The notes under the pieces: generated by a model | Seen by the model: only the letters and a program-made list of their open reading frames with translations | Database searches by the model: none | Told to the model about the DNA's origin: nothing | Position numbers and translations under genes: made by a program | Part shown: in pieces, positions 1 through 5,656 of the stretch | Layout: each line of letters begins with the position of its first letter | How positions within the stretch are numbered: position 1 is the first letter of the stretch | Source: Sulfuricella sp. | GTDB taxonomy: Bacteria > Pseudomonadota > Gammaproteobacteria > Burkholderiales > Sulfuricellaceae | Direction: 5' to 3' | Assembly: GCA_030696235.1 (NCBI GenBank) | Contig: JAUYSN010000208.1 | Coordinates: 1 to 9,010, forward strand | DNA length: 9,010 nucleotides

Positions 1-902
1 ATGGCGAGCTCGACGACCTCTTCATTGCTCGCAGCTATGGCTCGCCCTCCTACAATGTCTGCGTCGTGGTGGACGACGGGGACATGAACATCACCCACGT
101 CATCCGCGGCGACGACCACCTCAACAATACCCCGCGCCAGATCAACATCCTCAAGGCGCTGAACGCGCCGCTGCCACAGTATGCCCATGTGCCGATGATT
201 CTGGGCCACGACGGCGAGCGCCTGTCGAAGCGCCATGGCGCGGTCAGCGTGATGCAGTACCTGGAAGACGGCTACCTGCCGGAGGCGCTGCTGAATTACC
301 TGGCGCGCCTGGGCTGGGCGCACGGTGATGAAGAAGTGTTCGACCTCGACCAGTTCGTCGAATGGTTCGACCTCGATTCAATCTCGAAATCGCCGGCCAA
401 GTTCAATCCGGAAAAACTGCTCTGGCTCAACCAGCAATACCTCAAGAAGACCGACAGCAAACGCCTGTCCGAGCTGGTCCTGCCGTTCCTGGAAACAGAC
501 TGCTGCGACCCCGAAACCGGGCCGCACATGGAAGAGGTCATCGACCTGCTCAAGGAGCGTGTTAACACCGTCGAAGAGCTTGCCGACGCCGCCGTGTATT
601 TCTACCGGCCGTTGACGCCCTCACCCGAACTGATGGCAGAGCACATCACACCGGAAATCATTCCGATAGTCCGTGAATTGCAGGAAAAACTGGGCCAGGT
701 GGAATGGAACAAACAGTCCATCAATAGCCTGATGAAATCGGTCGTGGCCGAGCACGGCCTGAAATTCCCCAAGCTGGCGATGCCGCTGCGCCTGCTCGTC
801 ACCGGAGAAACGCAAACACCTTCGGTGGATGCTGTGTTAGAATTGATCGGTCGCGAGGAAACCCTGAAACGGATTTCAACGCACATGAAAAGCTTTGCAT
901 AG
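1..902 (+). CDS. gltX: Glutamyl-tRNA synthetase, C-terminal part (5' end outside window)
   Basis: GluRS attaches glutamate to tRNA-Glu in the cytoplasm, using ATP. The reading frame is open from base 3 to the TAG at 900-902, so about 299 codons are present and the HIGH-motif half of the Rossmann domain lies off the left edge. Visible family features are FIARSYGSPSYN and VVVDDGDMNITHVIRGDDH, typical of bacterial class I GluRS, then the KMSKS loop as RLSKRHG (codons at about 228-248). The helical anticodon-binding region follows, from ARLGWAHGDEE to the end. An ATG at base 66 lies inside the conserved core and is not the real start. A tRNA-Glu gene sits 138 bp downstream of the stop codon, so enzyme and substrate RNA are linked. 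The stop codon is only 13 bp before the tRNA promoter, and no terminator is seen between them. Identification is firm. Confidence 0.97.
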   Translation, partial: GELDDLFIARSYGSPSYNVCVVVDDGDMNITHVIRGDDHLNNTPRQINILKALNAPLPQYAHVPMILGHDGERLSKRHGAVSVMQYLEDGYLPEALLNYLARLGWAHGDEEVFDLDQFVEWFDLDSISKSPAKFNPEKLLWLNQQYLKKTDSKRLSELVLPFLETDCCDPETGPHMEEVIDLLKERVNTVEELADAAVYFYRPLTPSPELMAEHITPEIIPIVRELQEKLGQVEWNKQSINSLMKSVVAEHGLKFPKLAMPLRLLVTGETQTPSVDAVLELIGREETLKRISTHMKSFA

Positions 903-915
903 GTGCACAATCCTG

Positions 916-945
916 TTGACAAGCAACCCCAGCGCCAAGTATAGT
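916..945 (+). promoter_or_regulatory. Sigma70 promoter of the tRNA cluster
   Basis: A consensus -35 TTGACA (916-921) and a -10 TATAGT (940-945) are separated by 18 bp. They place the transcription start near 951-952, about 5 bases before the tRNA-Ala 5' end at 957. The bases just after the -10 are G+C rich (GGCGGCC). That is the kind of discriminator linked to stringent (ppGpp) control of stable RNA promoters, though this control is inferred here and not shown. Confidence 0.85.
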
Positions 946-956
946 GGCGGCCTTTC

Positions 957-1032
<76 letters not shown>

Positions 1033-1039
1033 AGTTTAG

Positions 1040-1115
1040 GTCCCCATCGTCTAGAGGCCTAGGACACCGCCCTTTCACGGCGATAACACGAGTTCGAATC
1101 TCGTTGGGGACGCCA
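1040..1115 (+). tRNA. tRNA-Glu (anticodon TTC)
   Basis: A 76-nt cloverleaf with encoded CCA. The acceptor GTCCCCA pairs fully with TGGGGAC, and the discriminator is G. The anticodon loop CTTTCAC gives TTC. The T arm is ACGAG-TTCGAAT-CTCGT. The outermost anticodon-stem pair is a C-A mismatch (1067/1083, positions 27/43), where a C-G pair would be usual. It lies 7 nt after tRNA-Ala on the same transcript, just downstream of the gene for the enzyme that charges it. Confidence 0.98.
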
Positions 1116-1119
1116 GTCT

Positions 1120-1156
1120 AATCAGGGGCCTGGAGAAATCCGGGCCCCTTGATTTT
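1120..1156 (+). terminator. Terminator-like hairpin between tRNA-Glu and tRNA-Asp
   Basis: The arms AGGGGCCTGG (1124-1133) and CCGGGCCCCT (1140-1149) form a 10-bp stem with one T-G wobble and a 6-nt loop. AATC (1120-1123) can extend it by pairing with GATT (1151-1154) across one bulged T. The downstream T run (TTTT at 1153-1156) is short, so termination may be partial. It would end or attenuate the Ala-Glu transcript. Confidence 0.7.
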
Positions 1157-1191
1157 GCACCGCGCTTGATGGGTGCTTAATCCAGCAGTTT

Positions 1192-1268
1192 GGAGTGGTA
1201 GTTCAGTTGGTTAGAATACCGGCCTGTCACGCCGGGGGTCGCGGGTTCGAGTCCCGTCCACTCCGCCA
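1192..1268 (+). tRNA. tRNA-Asp (anticodon GTC)
   Basis: A 77-nt cloverleaf with encoded CCA. The acceptor GGAGTGG pairs perfectly with CCACTCC, and the discriminator is G. The anticodon stem CCGGC/GCCGG closes the loop CTGTCAC, giving GTC. The T arm is GCGGG-TTCGAGT-CCCGT with one wobble pair. It lies beyond a terminator-like hairpin. The only upstream promoter candidate is weak (TTTGCA at 1154-1159, 16 bp, CTTAAT at 1176-1181), so read-through from the strong promoter is likely. Confidence 0.98.
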
Positions 1269-1274
1269 ACATCG

Positions 1275-1305
1275 AAAAAAGCCAGCCTAACCGGCTGGCT
1301 TTTTT
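1275..1305. terminator. Bidirectional intrinsic terminator (tRNA cluster and zwf)
   Basis: A perfect 13-bp inverted repeat: A6 plus GCCAGCC (1275-1287), loop TAACC, then GGCTGGC plus T6 (1293-1305). Both strands give a G+C-rich stem followed by a U run. It lies between the end of tRNA-Asp on the plus strand and the zwf stop codon (18 bp away) on the minus strand, so it serves both transcripts. Confidence 0.93.
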
Positions 1306-1323
1306 CATTTCAGACACGCCTTC

Positions 1324-2829
1324 TTAATAAGCCTGCAAATCGGCGCCATCGATGTCGAGCGAATGCCGCCAGAACTGGTCATCGCGGTCGAACAGGCGGT
1401 AGGTGCCGCGCGGCCCCCAACTGCCGGCGGGGTAGGCGTTGATGAAATCGCGCTCCATCGACCAGACTTTCAGCACCGGATCCACGACGCGCCACGCCGA
1501 CTCCACCTCGTCGATGCGCAGGAATAGCGAGTGATCGCCCAGCATGACATCCAGCAGCAATCCTTCGTAGGCATCGTAATCCTCTTCACCGCCCTTGTGG
1601 TAAGTCGCATCCAGGCTAATCGTGCGCGTATTCAGATCCAGCCCCGGAACTTTGACCTGGAGTTCCATTTTCAGGCAATCATTGGGCTGGATGCCCAGCA
1701 AAATCCAGTTGGGGTGCGAGCGCTCATGCTGAGCTTGTCGCAGCAGGTTCTGCGGCGGATTTTTGAAGCGGATGCTGATCGCCGAACTGTTTTCCGCCAT
1801 GCGCTTGCCGGTGCGCAAGTAAAACGGCACGCCCGCCCAGCGCCAGTTGTCGACGAACAGCTTCAGCGCGGCATAGGTTTCGGTGACACTGTCCGGCGCC
1901 ACACCGGGCGCCTCCATATAGCCCGGAACCGTCTTGCCGTCCACGCTGCCGCTCGCATACTGGCCGCGGAAAGCGTGGGCATGCACCGCATTCTGCGTAA
2001 TCGGACGGATCGCCTTGAGCACTTTGACTTTTTCGTCGCGCAAATGCTCAGGGGTCATGCTCACAGGCGGCTCCATCGCCACCAGCGCGAGCAACTGCAA
2101 TAGATGGCTCTGGATCATATCGCGTAGCGCGCCGGCATTTTCATAGTAATCGGTGCGCCCTTCCACGCCCAGGGTTTCGGACTGGGTAATTTGCACGTGG
2201 TCGATGTAATGATGGTTCCACAGCGGTTCCAGCAACAGGTTAGCGAAGCGGAACACCATGATATTTTGCACCGTGCCTTTACCGAGGTAATGGTCGATAC
2301 GGTAAATCTGCGACTCGTCGAGATGCTTGTACAGGCCGCTCTGCAAGGTTTGCGCGCTCAACAGATCATGGCCGAAGGGCTTTTCTATGACGACGCGACG
2401 CCAGCCATGTTTCTGCTTGAGCAGGTCGACTTCGCTCAGCTTCTCGATGATGCCGGGGAATTCCGATGGCCGCACCGACATGTAGAACACCACATTGGGT
2501 GGGAAAGCGGAGTCTTCGTCCAGCATCTTATGCAGTTTCTGATACGAGTCGGCATCGTCTGGCGGGTTGGGATGATAATGGAGCCTGGCACGGAATCGCT
2601 TGAACGCCTGTTCGTCGTAGCCCTTGGGATATTTGTCGTGCAGCATGGTCGACACTTCATCCAGCCACTGCTCGCGGTTCCACGGTTCCCGGCTGGAGGC
2701 GAGTATCACCATTTTTTCCGGCAAGCGCCCTGCCGTTTCAAGGCGAAACAGCGCGGGGATCAACTTGATCCGCGCCAAATTCCCTCCGGCGCCGAAAATC
2801 ATCAGGGTGCAGGGTTCCAGGGTTTTCAT
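1324..2829 (-). CDS. zwf: Glucose-6-phosphate 1-dehydrogenase
   Basis: Zwf oxidises glucose 6-phosphate to 6-phosphogluconolactone with NAD(P)+, the first step of the oxidative pentose phosphate and Entner-Doudoroff routes. The 501 residues are close to the usual length of about 490. The N-terminal nucleotide-binding motif is FGAGGNLARIKLIPAL (family usual GASGDLAxRKLxPAL). The substrate site is RIDHYLGKG at about 177-185, with Asp179, His180 and Lys184. Later come MIQSHLLQLLALVAMEPP with the expected base histidine, RDEKVKVLKA, and NWRWAGVPFYLRTGKRM. The last residue of the usual DHYLGKE signature is glycine here (codon GGC at 2275-2277). The start ATG (2827-2829) overlaps the gnd stop as ATGA and has a G-rich Shine-Dalgarno inside the end of gnd, so the two are translationally coupled. 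No lactonase (pgl) or edd/eda is visible nearby. Confidence 0.97.
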   Translation of the reverse strand: MKTLEPCTLMIFGAGGNLARIKLIPALFRLETAGRLPEKMVILASSREPWNREQWLDEVSTMLHDKYPKGYDEQAFKRFRARLHYHPNPPDDADSYQKLHKMLDEDSAFPPNVVFYMSVRPSEFPGIIEKLSEVDLLKQKHGWRRVVIEKPFGHDLLSAQTLQSGLYKHLDESQIYRIDHYLGKGTVQNIMVFRFANLLLEPLWNHHYIDHVQITQSETLGVEGRTDYYENAGALRDMIQSHLLQLLALVAMEPPVSMTPEHLRDEKVKVLKAIRPITQNAVHAHAFRGQYASGSVDGKTVPGYMEAPGVAPDSVTETYAALKLFVDNWRWAGVPFYLRTGKRMAENSSAISIRFKNPPQNLLRQAQHERSHPNWILLGIQPNDCLKMELQVKVPGLDLNTRTISLDATYHKGGEEDYDAYEGLLLDVMLGDHSLFLRIDEVESAWRVVDPVLKVWSMERDFINAYPAGSWGPRGTYRLFDRDDQFWRHSLDIDGADLQAY

Positions 2830-3746
2830 TTTCCGTCCCCCGTCTGCTTCACCGCATGGCCCCCAAACGCGTTCCGCATCATGGAGAGCAAGCGGTACCC
2901 ATAGCCGGTCTCATTCTGGCTGGCGAAGCGCATTTGCAGCGCCAAGGTCAGAACGGGTGCCGCCACGCCCTGCTCCACGGCCTCCACTACGGTCCAGCGC
3001 CCTTCGCCCGAGTCGGCCACATAGGGCGCGACCTTGTCCAGGGCTTGATCGTCCTGCAGCGCCTGCGCGGTCAGATCCAGCAGCCAGCTTCGCACCACTG
3101 AACTGTGCCGCCACAACTCGGTGATCTGCGCCAGATCGAGCGCAAATTCCTGCTTGCCGCGCAACAATTCCAGCCCTTCGGCCATCGCCTGCATCATGCC
3201 GTATTCGATGCCGTTGTGGATCATCTTGGTGAAATGCCCCGAGCCGATCGGGCCGACATGCGCCCAGCCGCGATCGGGGGCAGGAGCCAGGACCTTGAGT
3301 ACCGGCTCCATGATCTTCGCGACTTCCGGGGTCGCCCCCACCATCAGGCAATAGCCGTTTTCCAGCCCCCAGATGCCGCCCGATGTGCCGGCGTCCATGA
3401 AGCCGATACCCTGCTCCGCCAGCCAGGCACCGCGGCGCTGGCTGTCCTTGTAATTGGAGTTTCCTCCATCGATGACAATATCGCCCTGGGCGAGCAGAGG
3501 AGCCAGCTCGCGGATTTGATTCTCGGTCGGCTCGCCGCTCGGCAACATGAGCCAGACCACGCGCGGCGACTGGAGTTGGGTTACCGCATCCGCCACGGAA
3601 GAAGCGGCAACCATGCCCTCTTCCGCAGCAAGACTGGCCACCACGTCCGGTGAGCGAGCGTAGCCGACCACTTCGATACCGCCACGACGCAGCCGCCGCA
3701 CCATGTTGCCGCCCATTTTTCCCAATCCCACCATTGCCAGCCGCAT
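2826..3746 (-). CDS. gnd: 6-phosphogluconate dehydrogenase, decarboxylating (short form)
   Basis: Gnd converts 6-phosphogluconate to ribulose 5-phosphate and CO2 while reducing NAD(P)+. With about 306 residues it belongs to the short bacterial class, often NAD-preferring, not to the 470-residue dimeric class. The N-terminal dinucleotide fold shows MVGLGKMGGNM (GxGxxG at 7-12). The substrate region has DGGNSNYKDS and TSGGIWGLENGYCLMVG. The catalytic helix is HFTKMIHNGIEYGMMQ with Lys174 and Asn178. I start it at the ATG at 3744-3746, because GGGGGA lies just upstream of it and the protein then begins directly with the Rossmann strand. An in-frame ATG at 3785 would add 13 residues unlike the family. 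It is the first gene of the gnd-zwf operon. A possible -10 (TACAAT, minus strand, 3785-3790) has no convincing -35. Confidence 0.95.
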   Translation of the reverse strand: MRLAMVGLGKMGGNMVRRLRRGGIEVVGYARSPDVVASLAAEEGMVAASSVADAVTQLQSPRVVWLMLPSGEPTENQIRELAPLLAQGDIVIDGGNSNYKDSQRRGAWLAEQGIGFMDAGTSGGIWGLENGYCLMVGATPEVAKIMEPVLKVLAPAPDRGWAHVGPIGSGHFTKMIHNGIEYGMMQAMAEGLELLRGKQEFALDLAQITELWRHSSVVRSWLLDLTAQALQDDQALDKVAPYVADSGEGRWTVVEAVEQGVAAPVLTLALQMRFASQNETGYGYRLLSMMRNAFGGHAVKQTGDGK

Positions 3747-3907
3747 CGCTCCCCCTTTATTGGTAATTTTATTCACTGAAGCCAATTGTATGACTTAAGG
3801 CATTGTTGAAGTGGAGCATACACGGTGCCTTCCCGCATCGTAAAGACGCATGACTCTTGAGTATCTCCAAGCCTCTGCATGAAAAAATAGTCGCCGCATT
3901 AACCTAC

Positions 3908-3936
3908 TTAATTAACAGCTCACGACTACATATAAT
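3908..3936 (+). promoter_or_regulatory. Probable promoter of the DUF5619-like gene
   Basis: A perfect -10 TATAAT (3931-3936) lies 17 bp after a weak -35 TTAATT (3908-3913, three of six matches). Transcription would begin near 3943, giving a leader of about 175 nt before the ATG at 4119. The weak -35 suggests an activator or an alternative mode of control. The dyad at 3940-3959 covers the predicted start site and could be an operator. Confidence 0.5.
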
Positions 3937-4021
3937 ACCTGATTGTTTTAATCAACAATTAAGCTATATTTGCAATGTGGACATCGGCTATTGATATAGC
4001 CGCCTCAGAGGTAATCAATCT

Positions 4022-4036
4022 CAGGCACGGTGCCTG
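4022..4036. repeat. 15-bp palindrome CAGGCAC-G-GTGCCTG
   Basis: A perfect odd-centred dyad in the leader upstream of the DUF5619-like gene. As RNA it would form only a 5-bp CAGGC/GCCTG stem with loop ACGGT, so it looks more like a protein binding site than a transcript hairpin. Its right half plus centre (CACGGTGCCT) recurs at 3821-3830, nearer gnd. Its function is unknown. Confidence 0.55.
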
Positions 4037-4118
4037 CGCGAGACGGAAACTTGTTCGCATACTCGACACAATACAAGCGGCCCGCTCCGATTTCGGAACG
4101 CCCGCCAAGGAGAGAAAA

Positions 4119-4535
4119 ATGAAAGAAGCTCACATCAACTATTCAGGCATGGATCTGGACTACAAAATGGCAAGTGGACTGGCCGCCTCTTTTGCTGAAA
4201 AAGATCCTTACATCACCGAACCTGTCATGGTTGCCTGGCACGACAAGAAATCATCGCGGATGTCGCCAGTGATAGCAGGTGCCAACATCAATACACGCTG
4301 GCTCGATTACGGGGAAAGCCACGGCGGCAAACTTGAAGTTGACGTAAACGGTGAATTCGAATTCATCTTCGCCGATTCCAGCGCCTTTGATCAATATGGC
4401 CCCAGCCCATATATCACTCTGCACGACAACCTCGGCAACGAGTACCTTTGCCAGATCAATGCACTACGTGACCCGCACGATCCAAGCAAGGAAGCCTGCG
4501 TGGTTCTGGACGACTGGACCAGCAAGCTGACATAG
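4119..4535 (+). CDS. Small protein resembling the AF1514/DUF5619 family
   Basis: 138 residues, predicted soluble and cytoplasmic, with no signal peptide or membrane segment. The start at 4119 is supported by the strong AAGGAGAG four bases upstream. Residues 1-87 match the pattern I associate with AF1514/DUF5619 proteins: an amphipathic first helix (MDLDYKMASGLAASFAEK), then a strand PVMVAWHDKKSSRMSP (35-50), then GGKLEVDVNGEFEFIF (about 72-87). The family has no established function. About 50 further residues, including PYITLHDNLGNEYLCQINAL and a C-terminal ACVVLDDW segment, extend past the part I recognise and may be a second small domain. The next stress-family gene follows 78 bp downstream in the same direction with no terminator between, so co-transcription is likely. 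The family call is from memory of the motif and is moderately sure. Confidence 0.6.
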   Translation: MKEAHINYSGMDLDYKMASGLAASFAEKDPYITEPVMVAWHDKKSSRMSPVIAGANINTRWLDYGESHGGKLEVDVNGEFEFIFADSSAFDQYGPSPYITLHDNLGNEYLCQINALRDPHDPSKEACVVLDDWTSKLT

Positions 4536-4573
4536 GATCCATTAGTTTGCGGCTTCCATGTCGAGCCGTGCCA

Positions 4574-4612
4574 GTAAGTCAGTATGGCGTTTACCGCTAT
4601 GGAGATACTTAC
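4574..4612 (+). promoter_or_regulatory. Hairpin enclosing the ribosome binding site of the stress-protein gene
   Basis: Outer arms GTAAGT (4574-4579) and ACTTAC (4607-4612) pair perfectly. Inside them ATGGCG (4584-4589) pairs with CGCTAT (4595-4600), with one G-U pair and a TTTAC loop. The Shine-Dalgarno-like GGAGA (4601-4605) falls in the internal loop between the two stems, and the ATG begins at 4614, directly after the outer stem. This could modulate translation of the downstream gene. It is read by eye without an energy calculation. Confidence 0.4.
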
Positions 4613-4613
4613 C

Positions 4614-4982
4614 ATGTCCGAGAACAATTCGCTTGTTGCTACATATGCAAACCACAGCCTGGCCAAGGCCACCGTCAAGAAATTGCAAAAAACCGGGCTC
4701 GACATGAGCAAGCTGTCCATCGTCGGCAAGGATGAGGACAAAATATTGGAAGGGGTAACGGTGGTCGGTGGCCTGTATGAACTTGGCGTGGGGCAATATA
4801 GCTGCATTTCCCGGGAAACCATTCCTGATTACGAAGCCGAATTAAAAGCCGACAGGCTGCTCCTCTTTTTTCACGGAACGGCCGATGAAATTGCCAAGGC
4901 CAAGAGCATAATTGATACAACCCACCCCGAAGGCTGGAATGGAAACGTAGGCTGCGCTGTGTACTACGGATGCCTTGATTAG
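4614..4982 (+). CDS. Shortened YflT-like (general stress protein family) protein
   Basis: 122 residues from the ATG at 4614, preceded by GGAGA at 8-9 bases. Two in-frame ATGs further up (4584, 4599) would add residues unlike the family. The N-terminus VATYANHSLAKATVKKLQKTG followed by LDMSKLSIVGKD (30-40) matches heat-induced stress proteins of the YflT/general stress 17M kind. So does the C-terminal part: EGVTVVGGL (46-54), DYEAELKADRLLL, and HGTADEIAKAKSII. In relatives as I remember them, a glycine- and aromatic-rich hydrophobic stretch of about 50 residues lies between GKD and the EG-VVGGL motif. Here GKD is followed almost at once by EDKILEG, so that likely membrane-inserting segment is missing without a frameshift. 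The tail GWNGNVGCAVYYGCLD is not typical. The biochemical role of the family is unknown. It converges on the response regulator with 17 bp between stop codons. Confidence 0.65.
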   Translation: MSENNSLVATYANHSLAKATVKKLQKTGLDMSKLSIVGKDEDKILEGVTVVGGLYELGVGQYSCISRETIPDYEAELKADRLLLFFHGTADEIAKAKSIIDTTHPEGWNGNVGCAVYYGCLD

Positions 4983-4999
4983 ACTGACACAAAGCCGGG

Positions 5000-5656
5000 C
5001 TAGGAAGCAATCAGTCCCTTCTCTATTGCATAAGCGGTCAGCATGGCCGCATTGTGCAAATCCAGCTTCTTCATCAGGTTGGAACGGTGCTTCTCGACTG
5101 TTTTTACACTCAGGCAGTAGTAATCGGCGATGTACTTGTTCGGGTGCCCTTCGGCCACCAGCTTCAACACCTCCCGTTCACGATGGGTCAGGGTATCCCA
5201 CGGGCTCACCCCTACGGGGGCGTTGCCCATACCCAGGTAACCATTAACCACTTTCGACGAAATATCGGGGCTCAGATAGATCTTGCCGTTCAGCACACTA
5301 CGAACCGCTATGCGCAGTTCGTCATGCGTCGCATCCTTGAGGATATAGCCGTCGGCTCCAGCCCGCAGGCTCTCGTGGATATATTCATCCGTCTTGTGGA
5401 TAGTGAGCACCAGGACGCGAGTTCCCGGATAGCGTCGCTTGATATCCATGATGGCTTCGATGCCATTCATGCCCGGCATGGACAGATCCATCAGGACAAG
5501 ATGCGGCGCCAATAATCCAACCGCCTGGACGGCATCACGGCCATTGTCCGCTTCACCGACAATCTCGATATTCGGGTCCTGCAACAGTAGAGCCCGGAGA
5601 CCGGCCCTTAGCAGAGCATGGTCTTCAACAATCAGAATACGCCGCTTTTCGTTCAT
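5000..5656 (-). CDS. NarL/FixJ-family response regulator
   Basis: A 218-residue DNA-binding response regulator. The receiver domain (about 6-122) has acidic Glu11 and Asp12, phospho-acceptor Asp57 (LVLMDLSMPGMNG), Thr85 and Lys107 (YILKD). A linker leads to a LuxR-type helix-turn-helix (about 155-216): LTHREREVLKLVAEG, then the recognition segment SVKTVEKHRSNLMKKL. I start it at the ATG at 5654-5656, which overlaps the kinase stop as ATGA and has GAGGA just upstream. A longer GTG start at 5686 is possible but less likely. Coupled translation makes the kinase its obvious partner: phosphorylation at Asp57 should switch DNA binding. Target genes cannot be read from the sequence, though the adjacent stress genes are natural candidates. 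Confidence 0.93.
   Translation of the reverse strand: MNEKRRILIVEDHALLRAGLRALLLQDPNIEIVGEADNGRDAVQAVGLLAPHLVLMDLSMPGMNGIEAIMDIKRRYPGTRVLVLTIHKTDEYIHESLRAGADGYILKDATHDELRIAVRSVLNGKIYLSPDISSKVVNGYLGMGNAPVGVSPWDTLTHREREVLKLVAEGHPNKYIADYYCLSVKTVEKHRSNLMKKLDLHNAAMLTAYAIEKGLIAS

Larger units (their letters stand above)
3747..4118. other. Divergent intergenic region between gnd and the DUF5619-like gene
   Basis: 372 bp between divergently read genes, A+T richer than its surroundings, with no coding signal I trust. It must hold the gnd-zwf promoter on the minus strand and the promoter and leader of the next gene on the plus strand. It contains several short dyads: ATTGTT-N6-AACAAT (3942-3959), CGGCTA-N6-TAGCCG (3985-4002), CAGGCAC-G-GTGCCTG (4022-4036) and TCCGA-TT-TCGGA (4086-4097). 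The 10-mer CACGGTGCCT occurs twice (3821-3830 and 4027-4036). An open frame from an ATG at 3975 runs into the next gene, but its first 48 codons resemble no protein I know and lack a ribosome binding site. Confidence 0.6.

Noticed and set aside
1531..2904. Long plus-strand open frames opposite zwf
   Set aside because: They are antisense shadows of a clearly coding gene in G+C-biased sequence, with no family features.
3940..3955. FNR or CRP site near the stress-gene promoter
   Set aside because: The half-sites TGAT/ATCA are separated by 7 bases, not the 4 of FNR, and the CRP consensus is not met.
3975..4118. Possible 48-codon N-terminal extension of the DUF5619-like gene from the ATG at 3975
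   Set aside because: It has no ribosome binding site and unusual composition, it overlaps several dyads, and it precedes an ATG with a strong AAGGAGAG. A leader is the better explanation.
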